Shown: positions 43,852 through 52,972 of the stretch, piece by piece | Numbering within the stretch: position 1 is the first letter of the stretch | Layout of the letters: every line of letters begins with the position of its first letter | Assembly (NCBI GenBank): GCA_965284435.1 | Contig: OZ260083.1 | Location: 1,674,001-1,738,000 of the forward strand | Length of the DNA: 64,000 nt | Direction of reading: 5' to 3' | Source: CAIYZT01 sp947461435 | Lineage (GTDB): Bacteria; Pseudomonadota; Alphaproteobacteria; Rhodobacterales; Rhodobacteraceae | Position numbers and translations under genes: made by a program | Notes under the pieces: generated by a model | Seen by the model: the letters and a program-made list of their open reading frames with translations, nothing else | Told to the model about the DNA's origin: nothing | Databases searched by the model: none

Positions 43852-45390
43852 ATGAGAACGCTCAGCGAAATTCTGGCGCATGCCGCCAACGACGCCCCTG
43901 CCATCGGCGCGCCTGGCCGCCCTTGGCTCAGCTATGGCGCCTTGCGTGCTTTGTCCGCCGAGGTGGCACTACAACTGCGCGGCTTTGGCATCGGGTCCGA
44001 AGACCGGGTTGCCATCGTCTTGCCAAACGGGCCCGAAATGGCAACCGCGTTTGTCACCATCGCGCAGGCGGCCGTGACGGCCCCTTTGAACCCATCCTAC
44101 CAGCAAGAGGAATTCGCGTTCTATCTGGCGGATCTGAAGGCCAAGGCGATCGTTTTGCCAACGGGCTATGACGGCCCGGCTCTTGCCGCAGCGCAAGATT
44201 GCAAGATTGCCGTCCTTCGTTTGCACACCGCCGAGGCGCTGCCTGCGGGCCAATTCACCCTGACTGGGGGTGCTTGGTCTGCGGCTCCCAAGCCCACGCT
44301 GACCCTGGGTCAGAGCCCGGATAACACAGCCTTGATCCTGCACACCTCTGGCACAACCTCGCGGCCAAAGATTGTACCCTTGTTGCAATCGAATATCGCG
44401 GCCTCTGCCGAGCATATCCGCGCTTCGTTGGCGTTGTCGCCAAGCGACCGCTGCCTCAACGTCATGCCGCTGTTTCACATCCATGGGCTCATTGCCGCCG
44501 TCAGCGCCACATTGGCAGCCGGCGCATCTGTGTGGTGCGCACCCGGATTTGACGCCTTGAAATTCTTTGGCTGGATGAAGGACGCCCGTCCGACGTGGTA
44601 CACTGCCGTGCCAACCATGCATCAGGCCATCCTGTCGCGGGCCGAGCGGAATTCTGATGTGATCGGCGAAACGCCGCTGCGTTTCTTGCGCTCTTCCTCG
44701 GCGTCTTTGCCGGCCCAAGTCATGCGGGCGCTTGAAACGACCTTCGGTGCCCCCGTGATCGAAGCATATGGCATGACCGAAGCCGCCCATCAAATGGCCA
44801 GCAACCCCTTGCCACCGCGCGTCCAAAAACCGGGATCCGTAGGCATTGCAGCGGGCCCGCAGCTGCGGATCGCGCACGAGGTTGAAAATCGCCTGATCGA
44901 CGGCACGGGCGAGGTGGTTATCTGCGGCCCCAATGTCACGCCGGGCTACGAAAACAACTCCGACGCCAATGCAAAGAACTTCTTCATGCAAGACGGCCAA
45001 CGCTGGTTTCGGACCGGGGATCAGGGTGCCTTGGACGCCGATGGCTATCTTTCCTTGACCGGACGGTTGAAGGAAATCATCAACCGCGGCGGCGAAAAGA
45101 TCAGCCCGCTCGAGGTTGACGGCGTGCTGATGGATCATCCTGCTGTGATGCAGGTCGTCACCTTCGCAACACCGCATCCCAAACTGGGCGAAGAGGTGGC
45201 TGCCGCCGTGGTCCTGCGCGAGGGGCAGAGTGCAACCGAACGCGAAATCCGTGATTTCGCCGCCACGCGGATGGCAGATTTCAAAGTGCCGCGCCGCGTC
45301 ATCATTCTTGATGACATCCCCAAAGGGGCGACGGGAAAACTGCAACGCATTGGCCTTGCGGAGAAATTGGGTCTGGGCGCAGGCGGCTGA
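43852..45390 (+). CDS. AMP-forming acyl-CoA synthetase, oxalate-CoA ligase-like
   Basis: A 512-residue ANL-superfamily enzyme: AMP-binding motif LILHTSGTTSRPKIVPL, AYGMTEAAHQMASNPLPP, RTGDQGALDADGYLSLTGR, hinge IINRGGEKISPLEVD and the C-terminal lysine in KGATGKLQR. The sequence pattern is close to oxalate-CoA ligases (Pcs60/AAE3) but long-chain or other carboxylic acids remain possible. It is followed after 20 nt by a ketopantoate-reductase gene. All catalytic residues are present. Confidence 0.85.
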   Translation: MRTLSEILAHAANDAPAIGAPGRPWLSYGALRALSAEVALQLRGFGIGSEDRVAIVLPNGPEMATAFVTIAQAAVTAPLNPSYQQEEFAFYLADLKAKAIVLPTGYDGPALAAAQDCKIAVLRLHTAEALPAGQFTLTGGAWSAAPKPTLTLGQSPDNTALILHTSGTTSRPKIVPLLQSNIAASAEHIRASLALSPSDRCLNVMPLFHIHGLIAAVSATLAAGASVWCAPGFDALKFFGWMKDARPTWYTAVPTMHQAILSRAERNSDVIGETPLRFLRSSSASLPAQVMRALETTFGAPVIEAYGMTEAAHQMASNPLPPRVQKPGSVGIAAGPQLRIAHEVENRLIDGTGEVVICGPNVTPGYENNSDANAKNFFMQDGQRWFRTGDQGALDADGYLSLTGRLKEIINRGGEKISPLEVDGVLMDHPAVMQVVTFATPHPKLGEEVAAAVVLREGQSATEREIRDFAATRMADFKVPRRVIILDDIPKGATGKLQRIGLAEKLGLGAGG

Positions 45391-45409
45391 AGGCGACAAG
45401 GGATAGAAG

Positions 45410-46387
45410 ATGAAGATCTGCATTTTTGGCGCCGGGGCGATCGGGGGCTATTTGGGCGCAAAGCTGGCCTTGGCCGGCGCAGATGTCAGCCTTGTTGCCC
45501 GCGGTCCGCATTTGGCTGCCATTCAAGCCAAGGGCATAACCCTGCTTGAAGACGCGGCAGAGCCTGTGGTTGTCCCGGTGCAGGCAAGTGCCAATCCGGC
45601 GGATCTTGGCCCGCAAGACTATGTGATCGTCACCTTGAAGGCCCATTCGGTGCCCGCGCTCGTCGGGAGCATGCAACCCCTGATCGGGGATCACACAACC
45701 ATCGTAAGTGGCGTCAATGGCGTGCCTTGGTGGTATTTCCACAAGATCGGCGGCCCGTTTGAAGGCACCCGTCTGCATTCGGTTGATCCGGGCAATGTTC
45801 AATGGGACGGTTTCGGTCCTGATCGGGTGCTGGGCTGTGTGGTCTATCCTGCGGCCGAGGTGACCAAGCCCGGCACGATCCAGCATATCGAAGGCAACCG
45901 CTTTTCTTTGGGTGAACCGGATGGGTCCAAATCTGACAGGGCCATGGCCTTGTCAGGTGTCTTGCAATCGGCCGGACTCAAAGCGCCCGTTCGTCCGCGA
46001 CTACGCGATGAGATTTGGGTAAAACTGTGGGGCAATCTGTCGTTCAATCCGATTTCGGCCCTGACCCATGCGACGCTGGATGTCTTGTGCACAGATACCG
46101 GAACCCGCGATGTCGCCCGCCGCATGATGCGCGAAGCGCAGGCCATTGCCGAGGCCTTGGGGGTTACCTTTCCCATCGACGTTGAGCGCCGGATCGACGG
46201 CGGCGCGGCAGTTGGTGCCCATCGCACCTCTATGCTGCAAGATCTGGATGCCGGACGTCCCATGGAAATCGACGCATTGATCAAATCGGTTCAGGAATTG
46301 GGCCAGATCACAAAGTTGCCAACCGACACCATTGATACCGTGCTGGCCCTGATTACACTGCGGGCGCGTGTTCAAGGGCTTTACTAA
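45410..46387 (+). CDS. panE: 2-Dehydropantoate 2-reductase-like (ApbA/PanE family)
   Basis: A 325-residue NADP-dependent reductase with the N-terminal GAGAIGGYLGAKLALAGADV motif and a helical C-terminal domain containing KLWGNLSFNPISAL (catalytic Lys) and HRTSMLQDLDAGRPMEIDA. The pantothenate pathway role is by homology; because it sits beside an acyl-CoA synthetase, it could instead act on another 2-keto acid. Starts 20 nt after the synthetase. Confidence 0.82.
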   Translation: MKICIFGAGAIGGYLGAKLALAGADVSLVARGPHLAAIQAKGITLLEDAAEPVVVPVQASANPADLGPQDYVIVTLKAHSVPALVGSMQPLIGDHTTIVSGVNGVPWWYFHKIGGPFEGTRLHSVDPGNVQWDGFGPDRVLGCVVYPAAEVTKPGTIQHIEGNRFSLGEPDGSKSDRAMALSGVLQSAGLKAPVRPRLRDEIWVKLWGNLSFNPISALTHATLDVLCTDTGTRDVARRMMREAQAIAEALGVTFPIDVERRIDGGAAVGAHRTSMLQDLDAGRPMEIDALIKSVQELGQITKLPTDTIDTVLALITLRARVQGLY

Positions 46388-46520
46388 GGTCACATTCCCG
46401 CTGCGGGTCAGCCTCGGCGCCAGGCGGCCTTTCATGGGCAGGTTGATCCCATGTTGTTATGTCCTGACCGGATGGCTCAGCTTTTGCGCGCGCCCTCAAA
46501 CGTCAATTGTCTTGCACGCG

Positions 46521-47504
46521 CTAAAGGCTGAAAAGGGCAACCGCAATATTTGCGCCAATATATAGGCTTGCGATAATTGCCATGGCCCAGGCGTCAAGAC
46601 GCTCAGACGCAGCATCTTTACCTTTGTAGCAAATTCGAAGCGACCATATGCTGATCGAAACGCACAGAAAAATGGTTCCGATTGCGAGGAAATTGATTTG
46701 CTCCGCCAGGGTTACGTCTGTGCTTTGTGGCAAGCTATCGGCTATAACAAAGGCGTTGGCGCTTGCCGCGAAGATCGATCCTACACCAAGACCAAACCGC
46801 GCATCAAGATCGGTTGCCTTCACTCTGAACGCAAGGAGGCCGAGCAATACCGATAGGCCCGACATCCAAAACTGCTTGAACAGGGGGCCAAACCCTTCTC
46901 GCAGCAAATCCACCTTGAACATCAAACGCGAATAGGTGGCTGTCGCCGCACCACTGGATGCAAGGCCATAATTTGTTGAATACTCATGGTTTTCGATGGT
47001 TTGAGAGCCAAGTCTTACCGTCCACCCCGGAACCTTTAGATCCGGGTCAATGCCCGTGTTCTTATCCGTTACGTAAACCAGAGAGTTTGTATCAAGATTC
47101 TGATCTTCAATATTTATGCTCAGGTTGTGACTATCCATTGGAAAGCGCTTTACGTCATAGTCATGAAAGATCGTTGCTTGAACCCTGACCGAAGTGTAGT
47201 TCATCCCAGCGTCTTGAGAGACAATAGCATCCGAGCGACTTTGAATTTGGCCATTCGAAATTTCAAAACTTTCGTAAGGACGAAGATTGGAATCTTTCCA
47301 GTGGAACCAAACCCACATATCCACGTCAAAGGTGCCATCCTTTTGTGAGACATTATTTAGTCTCATAATGTAAGCACCGACTTGAACCTCGGCCGGAGTC
47401 AAGACGCCTTCGCTCTCTTGCGCCTGCGCTGAATTTCCTAATGTCGACAGGCCCAAGGAAATAAACATCAGGGCCGCAGATAGAAATTGGCGCAGTCGGG
47501 GCAT
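46521..47504 (-). CDS. Pentameric ligand-gated ion channel homologue
   Basis: A 327-residue protein with a Sec signal peptide (residues 1-28), an extracellular beta-sandwich domain to about residue 200 (FDVDMWVWFHWKD and the Cys-loop-like turn FPMDSHNLSINIED at 121-134, without the two cysteines), then four membrane helices: M1 about 207-227, M2 about 236-256 (RFGLGVGSIFAASANAFVIA), M3 about 266-292, M4 about 304-326. This is the layout of prokaryotic pLGICs such as GLIC. The ATG at 47504 has GGAG upstream; an earlier in-frame ATG is less likely. Base composition looks more AT-rich than neighbours. Ligand unknown. Confidence 0.8.
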   Translation of the reverse strand: MPRLRQFLSAALMFISLGLSTLGNSAQAQESEGVLTPAEVQVGAYIMRLNNVSQKDGTFDVDMWVWFHWKDSNLRPYESFEISNGQIQSRSDAIVSQDAGMNYTSVRVQATIFHDYDVKRFPMDSHNLSINIEDQNLDTNSLVYVTDKNTGIDPDLKVPGWTVRLGSQTIENHEYSTNYGLASSGAATATYSRLMFKVDLLREGFGPLFKQFWMSGLSVLLGLLAFRVKATDLDARFGLGVGSIFAASANAFVIADSLPQSTDVTLAEQINFLAIGTIFLCVSISIWSLRICYKGKDAASERLDAWAMAIIASLYIGANIAVALFSL

Positions 47505-47887
47505 TATATCCGGCTCCACTTGAGGCATATGTTCAGGCGGTAACACCGCAATTTGGACGAAGGAGTCAATATAGTCTGATGATCGCGGTTCATCGCAAAA
47601 GATAGATGGGGTGCAGGCGGATCATTAAAACGCGCACGCTACATACAATGATGGGGCAAGGGGGTGCCAAATCCCGCCATTGGCCAAATCCCCCTTCGTC
47701 GACGACCATGTCCATGCGGATCGGAAGTGCGGAGGTAAAGGGCAAAATCCCAAGGCCGGAACCGAAATGATCTTTGGGTGACAAAGCCCATGTGCGTCAC
47801 TTCTGAAGTTATGTTGCTTGGGCCCGTTAGATTACCGCGTCATCGAACGTCCTGCGTCCCCTTTGAAACGGAGTTGCCGTCCTCCCT
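47505..47887. other. 383-nt intergenic region
   Basis: It lies between the ion channel gene and the XRE regulator, both on the minus strand. It contains the channel ribosome site (GGAG, about 10 nt before 47504) but no gene, strong hairpin or repeat that I can support. Confidence 0.6.
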
Positions 47888-48556
47888 TCACCCAACCAAA
47901 CTGTCGTAATGGGTCACGCTCTCAACACCTCTGGGGCAGTTGGCCTCACAGGTTTCATATGTCATGTCGACCAGCATCTTTTGTCCATATCCGCGAAACA
48001 CGGCAATCCAGCGGTGGCGAAATCCCCGGTCCAGATCAAGATCAATGTGTTTGTCACTGACGGCGGAAACCATCGCCACCTCGCCCCTTCTGACGGAACG
48101 AACGAAGGCGTCATCGTGCAGAAACTGGCCCGCTTCGTCGACAAGGCGATCAATCAGCCGCGTATCGACAAGCGTTGAAAACGTCGGCCAGGCACCGATC
48201 AACCCCTTTGAGGCCATAACCAGCTTCACGCCGTCCAGATCAAAAGAGGCTCTGATTGCCCCTTGCTGCGCCACGACGAGCTTTTCGACAGCCAATCGCC
48301 CGTCGCCGGCGGCTGATATAATATCTACAATTCGCCCCATCACACGTCTGTCCGGTGCGTCCTGTCCGGTTTCCCAATGTGATATCGCAGATTGCGACAC
48401 ACCCAGCATGGCCGCCAAGCTTTCTTGCTTCACGCCTTTGGCTTTGCGCCAGTCTCGAAGCAGCTTTCCGATGTTTGCCGACAGCAATTGGGACCCTCCG
48501 CTGAGGGCATGGCGTAGTCCCAATAACCTTTGAACGCCATCACCGCAGGAGTGCAC
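47888..48556 (-). CDS. XRE-family transcriptional regulator
   Basis: About 222 residues with a helix-turn-helix near residues 30-75 (LLRDWRKAKGVKQESLAAML, GVSQSAISHWETGQDAPDRR) and a longer C-terminal domain of unknown type (SFDLDGVKLVMASKGLIGAW, DEAGQFLHDDAFVRSVRR). The start (GTG at 48556) is uncertain; a shorter form from the TTG codons before ANIGKLL is possible. The C-terminal region may sense a ligand. The target is unknown, and the nearest genes are the channel and a repeat protein. Confidence 0.75.
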   Translation of the reverse strand: MHSCGDGVQRLLGLRHALSGGSQLLSANIGKLLRDWRKAKGVKQESLAAMLGVSQSAISHWETGQDAPDRRVMGRIVDIISAAGDGRLAVEKLVVAQQGAIRASFDLDGVKLVMASKGLIGAWPTFSTLVDTRLIDRLVDEAGQFLHDDAFVRSVRRGEVAMVSAVSDKHIDLDLDRGFRHRWIAVFRGYGQKMLVDMTYETCEANCPRGVESVTHYDSLVG

Positions 48557-48781
48557 TTAAGAGAATAGCCGTATTCCAAAGGTTCGAAGGGTCGCTTTTC
48601 GTCATCTTTCCATTCAAAAAGATAATCCTGCCGCCGTTCACCCCTTTCTTCATCTTCATGTCATTCCGCTTGCGGCCGGGGGTCGGGCGGCCGCCATGAT
48701 CTCGGTGCGGGCGAGGTGGTATCAAACGAACCTTCGGATCAAAGCCCGCCAATCGCAGCATTTTCCCACGTCCGTTTTGCA

Positions 48782-48808
48782 AAAGGGCGCCGGAAACCGG
48801 CGCCCTTT
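48782..48808 (-). terminator. Terminator of the repeat-protein gene
   Basis: AAAGGGCGCCGG and CCGGCGCCCTTT form a 12-bp perfect stem with a 3-nt loop, 20 nt after the stop of the minus-strand gene. Read on the minus strand, the stem is followed by TTTTGC. It is a good intrinsic terminator candidate. Confidence 0.7.
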
Positions 48809-48828
48809 GCTTAAGGATTTTAATGGGC

Positions 48829-50268
48829 CTATTGCGCGTTCAACCGCAGAACGGCGATGTTCTTGCTGCCGTCTGCGGCGGTCGTGGTTCCAGCCACGAC
48901 GATCAGCTTGTCGCCTTGAATAGCGACGGCGTTCGCCATGTCATCGCCATCCCCCAGCGAAAGGTTGACGATGCCATTTTCGGTGCCGTCATCCGCTGTG
49001 CCAAAGGTCTGGTCCAACGCGCCGTCTGTTTCATAGCGGGCGATGGCGATGTTCGTGCTTTCGCCTTCTTGGTGGTATCCGGCGACCACCAGCTTGCCAT
49101 CCGTCTGCACGGCAAGTCCGGTTGCAAAATCGTTGCCCTCGCCCAGCGATGTTGCGACGAAACCATTCGGCGTACCATCCTCTGCCACGCCAAAGCTGTC
49201 ATCCGGGGTGCCATCTGCGTTCAGGCGGGCCAGAACGACGTTGCTTGATCCGTCAGCCATCACGCTGTCGCCAGCAATGGCGATCTTCCCGTCGTCCTGC
49301 AGCGCAAGATCGCGGGCCACATCATTGCCGTCACCCAAAGATAGGTTGACGAAACCTTCCGGTGTGCCGTCATCGCCCGACGTGCCAAAGGTTGCGTCAG
49401 GTACACCCGTTGCATCGTAACGAGCGACGACCATGTTGGACGAGCCGTCTTCAGCCACGCGGTTTCCGGCGACAACAATCTTGCCATCGGCCTGCAAAAC
49501 CAATGCATTTGCTGTATCGTCGCCATTTCCAAGCGAGCTTGCAACAAAACCATTCGGGCTGCCGTCTTCCGATTGTCCAAAGCTTTCGTCAACGCTGCCG
49601 TCCGCATTCAGGCGGGCCACAATGATGTTGGCCGAACCGTCCGCGCTCACGCTGTCGCCGGCAATCACAATCTTGCCATCGGCCTGAACTGCAATATCGC
49701 GGGCGATGTCGTTGCCATCCCCAAGCGAGATGTTGACGATGCCGTTTTCAGTGCCGTCATCGGCCGTGCCAAAAGTTGGGTCCAGTGAACCGTCTGCGTT
49801 GACGCGCAGGACGACCATGTTCGTCGACGCGCCGTCTTCATGATATCCAGCCACCAACAGCTTGCCGTCCGCTTGTGCCGCCACGGCGGTGCCAAAATCG
49901 TTGCCGTCGCCGAGCGAGATGTTCACAACGCCGTTTGGCGTGCCGTCCTCTTCACCCACGCCAAAGGCTGCATCGAAGGCGCCGTCTGTGGTATAGCGTA
50001 CCAAAACGATATCGTTGCTTTGGCCGTTATGGCGATTGCCAACGACAACAACAGTGCCATCTGCGCCAACCGCCAAATCTTCGGCCATGTCATCGCCATC
50101 GCCCAACGACGTTGAGACAACCCCCGCCGGTGTGCCGTCGTCTTCCGCGGCACCAAAGGTGGCGTCCAGCATCCCTGCGCCCTCTGCCGCCCATGCCATG
50201 CCGGCCAGCAAGGCAACGGTTGAAACGGTCACAAGCCCCATCGCGCTTTTGGATTTCACGTTCATCAT
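48829..50268 (-). CDS. Secreted seven-repeat protein, delta-60 type beta-propeller
   Basis: A 479-residue secreted protein. A signal peptide ends at about AWA (residue 27). The rest is seven tandem repeats of about 64 residues, each opening with D-x-x-FG (DATFG, DAAFG, DPTFG, DESFG, DATFG, DDSFG, DQTFG), then SLGDGND-type acidic turns, QADGKIVIAG and LNADG strands. These are delta-60 repeats, and seven of them suggest a closed seven-bladed beta-propeller. ATG ATG at 50268 is preceded by AAAGGAAA. Surface or periplasmic adhesion or ligand binding is possible; function unknown. No anchoring motif is seen. Confidence 0.8.
   Translation of the reverse strand: MMNVKSKSAMGLVTVSTVALLAGMAWAAEGAGMLDATFGAAEDDGTPAGVVSTSLGDGDDMAEDLAVGADGTVVVVGNRHNGQSNDIVLVRYTTDGAFDAAFGVGEEDGTPNGVVNISLGDGNDFGTAVAAQADGKLLVAGYHEDGASTNMVVLRVNADGSLDPTFGTADDGTENGIVNISLGDGNDIARDIAVQADGKIVIAGDSVSADGSANIIVARLNADGSVDESFGQSEDGSPNGFVASSLGNGDDTANALVLQADGKIVVAGNRVAEDGSSNMVVARYDATGVPDATFGTSGDDGTPEGFVNLSLGDGNDVARDLALQDDGKIAIAGDSVMADGSSNVVLARLNADGTPDDSFGVAEDGTPNGFVATSLGEGNDFATGLAVQTDGKLVVAGYHQEGESTNIAIARYETDGALDQTFGTADDGTENGIVNLSLGDGDDMANAVAIQGDKLIVVAGTTTAADGSKNIAVLRLNAQ
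48832..50166 (-). repeat. Seven tandem repeats of about 192 bp in the repeat protein
   Basis: The seven protein repeats are visible at DNA level as recurring segments such as CTTGCCATC and AAGCGAGATGTT-like blocks every ~190 bp. Repeats are diverged, so the array is old rather than a recent expansion. Confidence 0.7.
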
Positions 50269-51067
50269 TGGTCGATTTCCTTTTGGAGAGTTGATCGCAA
50301 CCCAACAGAAAACAGGATTTCGCGCTGTCATGCCACTTGGCATTCCAGAGTGAAATCAGACGGTTGTCTGTTGGGATGGCCTGCATAATAGCAGGATCGC
50401 GGGACGGAGGGCAAAAGCAGAATTATGAGCGAACGATCCATCGTTTTCGCCGAGGGGATCAGAATTTATCTCATCTTATCAGTGTAATGATCGGCCTTAG
50501 GCACGGCTTGCTTGTTTTTAAATATTTGAGCCGTAAACATTTTTCAGGTCCGGCGATGCAAGGCCGTGTTGACCCAAGCATGGGAAGGACTCCGCCAAGC
50601 CATGCGGCATCAAGATGCCGGGATTGCGGTTTGGGAAGACCATTTGTCTCGAATGGGGGACGGATTATCTGTGCCCAACTTTGGGTCAGGACCGGGCCTT
50701 TTTATCGGCCTCCTTTGTGACGGCGCGATCGCAAAGCGGTACGTTTTTCACATCATCAGGGGATAGACAGTCATTCTCAACCTCGGGCCACAAGCGTTTC
50801 AGTAGACTGATTGCTTGGCTTTCAAGCCATTTTTTGTTGGCGCGAAGAACCGCTTTGCCCTGTTGGGCGCGCAGAAAGGATGACCATGCAGCATCGACGA
50901 TGGCCTGACGGGTTGGCGTGATCTGTCGGCTTGGCCTTAGGCGGCACGTCTATCGGGCAGACAGCACAAAGGCCCTTTGATCCGAATATCAGGCGCCTTT
51001 TTGCGCTTTCACAACAGGACCAGACCCACTAAACAGCGCAATCTTCAAGGTTATGGGAAAACAGAGC
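50269..51067. other. About 800-nt region without a supported gene
   Basis: The region runs from the repeat-protein start to yaeQ. It contains the ribosome sites of both flanking genes. Open frames of 60-130 codons occur on the plus strand but look non-coding (mixed composition, no family, no ribosome site). No tRNA and no strong terminator were seen. Confidence 0.5.
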
Positions 51068-51199
51068 ATGGCGCAAAATGCCACAATCTACAAAGTCGAG
51101 CTTTCCATCTCGGATATGGATCGCCACTACTATGAGACCCATAAACTGACCGTCGCCAAACTGGTCTTGTCGCGTATTTGTGCCGCCCCCAGTGCTCGT

Positions 51200-52057
51200 T
51201 TAGGCCACTTGACGTTCGAAGGCCAAGGGGCTTTTGCCTCCCAATGCTGAATGCCGACGGCGCGGGTTATAGAAGCCGTTGATGTATTGGAAGATGGCGG
51301 TTTCGGCCTGGCGACGCGTTTCCCAAGACCTGCGCCAGATCAGTTCGGCCTTGATGGTTTTGAAGAAGGTCTCGACGGCGGCGTTGTCATAGCAGTTGCC
51401 TTTTCCGCTCATTGACGCTCTGAGGCCAGGCTCGCGCAGGACCTTCTGATAGTCGTGTGAACAGTATTGGCTGCCGCGATCGCTGTGGAAGATGCAGCCC
51501 TTGGGCGGTGATCGCAGGGCAATGGCCATTTTCAGTGCCCGGATCGCCAGATCGCGCTTCATGCGGTTGCTGACGGCCCAGCCGATCACCCGCCGGGAAT
51601 GCAGATCGAGGATCACCGCCAGATAGAGCCACCCCTCGCGGGTCCAGATGTAACTGATGTCACCTGCCCATTTCTGGTTGGGCCGATCTGCCGTGAAGTC
51701 ACGGTCCAGCAGGTTTGGCGCGATGTTGAACGTATGGTCGCTGTCCGTCGTCGCCTTGAATTTGCGTGTTCTTTCAACGACGATCCCGTTCTCGCGCATC
51801 AGCCGCCCGACACGGCGATGACCAACATCTAACCCGACCTCTTTCAACTCCTCCGTCATCCTGGGCCTGCCATAGCTGCCCAAGCTCAGGCGCGACTGTT
51901 CCTTGATATGGGCCAGAACGACCATGTCTGTGTGCTGCCTGCGGCTGGCAAGGCGGCTGCGAAAGGCCCGCAAACCGCGTGGGCTGACGTTCATGACCTG
52001 ACACAACCGATCCGTTGCAAAGCTGCCACGATGTTCCTCGACGAACCTAAACCTCAC
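51200..52057 (-). CDS. IS3-family transposase OrfB
   Basis: A 285-residue rve-type integrase-core transposase. The DDE residues are seen in WAGDISYIW, IFHSDRGSQYCS and NAAVETFFKTIKAEL; the spacing and the HSDRGSQY motif are IS3-typical. An HTH_21-like segment (GSYGRPRMTEEL) comes before. It starts with GTG overlapping the orfA stop (GTGA), with AAAAG just before that could be a slippery site for an OrfAB fusion. All catalytic residues are present, so it is probably active. Confidence 0.93.
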   Translation of the reverse strand: MRFRFVEEHRGSFATDRLCQVMNVSPRGLRAFRSRLASRRQHTDMVVLAHIKEQSRLSLGSYGRPRMTEELKEVGLDVGHRRVGRLMRENGIVVERTRKFKATTDSDHTFNIAPNLLDRDFTADRPNQKWAGDISYIWTREGWLYLAVILDLHSRRVIGWAVSNRMKRDLAIRALKMAIALRSPPKGCIFHSDRGSQYCSHDYQKVLREPGLRASMSGKGNCYDNAAVETFFKTIKAELIWRRSWETRRQAETAIFQYINGFYNPRRRHSALGGKSPLAFERQVA

Positions 52058-52329
52058 GGCTTTTGGCTCGCGAAGAACTGGGTGGCCTTTTTTAGGATGT
52101 CCCTCTCCTCGCGCAATATGCGGTTTTCGCGCCGGAGCCGTTCGTTCTCAACGGCAAGTTCACGATCCTCAACCGACACCACATCCGTGTCACGATGCGC
52201 CGTGATCCATTTGTTCAGCGTTGACATCCCGACGCCAAGATCGTCGGCAATCTGTTTGCGTGAAAGCCCGCTGGTCAGCGCGATCCGCACCGCATCCTTG
52301 CGAAATTCATCCGTCCTGACTGTGCCCAT
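52054..52329 (-). CDS. IS3-family transposase OrfA
   Basis: A 91-residue helix-turn-helix protein (RTDEFRKDAVRIALTSGLSR, QIADDLGVGMSTLNKWI) followed by a leucine-zipper-like coiled coil (ENERLRRENRILREERDILK), the usual OrfA layout for binding the inverted repeats and multimerisation. Overlaps orfB by 4 nt. Confidence 0.93.
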   Translation of the reverse strand: MGTVRTDEFRKDAVRIALTSGLSRKQIADDLGVGMSTLNKWITAHRDTDVVSVEDRELAVENERLRRENRILREERDILKKATQFFASQKP

Positions 52330-52972
52330 GGTTCATCTCCTTTGCTGCACATTACGCTATCAAAGGAGCGGCACCAAACCGCGACAAGACCAAACATCCT
52401 TCAGAGACGGATGAACGGCTTATGGTGCGCATTATCGCCTTTGCGCTCAACGCTCATGAGAATCTGGAAATGACAAAGGGTCTTTCCACCGATGACGAGC
52501 CAGACATTTGGCAAAAAAGCCTCAGCGGTGAGCTTGACGTTTGGGTTGCCTTGGGCCTGCCCAGCGAAAAAGTCATACGCCAATCCTGCAGCAGGGCCCG
52601 CAAGGTGGTGGTCTATCCCTATGGCGGCAAGACTGCAGAAGTGTGGTGGGACAAGAACAAGAACAGCGTGCTGCGGTTCGACAATCTTCACGTGATGAAT
52701 CTGTCTGAGAAGGACACCGCCGAACTCGCAAAACTCGCAAGCCGCGCGATGAAGGTGCAGATCAATATTCAAGAAGGCGATGCGATGGTCAGTGTCGGCG
52801 ACAGCATAGTTTATGTCACCCCGCTGAAATGGAAGACGGCAGCGTAGATCGTTTGTCGCGGCCGCACTGTCTGGCTTGCTTTGGTGTAACCTCCGCCTCA
52901 ATCCAATGAACGGCGGCGCATTTGGCGGAAGGAAACCTGCACCACTGCCAAAGCCCTAAGGACAGGGCAAGA

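Larger units (their letters stand above)
51162..52392 (-). mobile_element. IS3-family insertion sequence
   Basis: A 1231-bp element bounded by terminal inverted repeats: TGGTCTTGTCGCG reads inward at both ends and the match continues for about 28 bp with four mismatches. It is flanked by a 3-bp direct repeat, AAC (51159-51161 and 52393-52395), the usual IS3-family target duplication. It carries orfA and orfB on the minus strand. The clean ends and duplication indicate a recent, intact insertion. Confidence 0.95.
51068..52847 (+). pseudogene. yaeQ: yaeQ interrupted by an IS3-family element
   Basis: The 5' part reads MAQNATIYKVELSISDMD and continues through ...KLTVA at 51161; the 3' part resumes at 52393 and reads KHPSETDERLMVRIIAFAL through ...SIVYVTPLKWKTAA to 52847. 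Removing the insertion and one copy of the AAC duplication restores an intact YaeQ reading frame of about 182 residues without frameshift. YaeQ proteins have a PD-(D/E)XK-like fold; the function is poorly understood. The gene is inactivated, apparently recently because both halves are otherwise intact. Confidence 0.92.

Noticed and set aside
43969..45423. A 484-codon minus frame across the acyl-CoA synthetase gene
   Set aside because: Antisense to a clearly functional ANL-family gene; its product has no recognisable domain.
48829..50268. CRISPR array
   Set aside because: Repeats are ~190 bp, diverged and encode an open protein; there are no 25-40-bp identical repeats with unique spacers.
50337..50908. 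Plus-strand frames between the repeat protein and yaeQ
   Set aside because: No ribosome site, no family, and arginine/proline-rich translation typical of non-coding frames.
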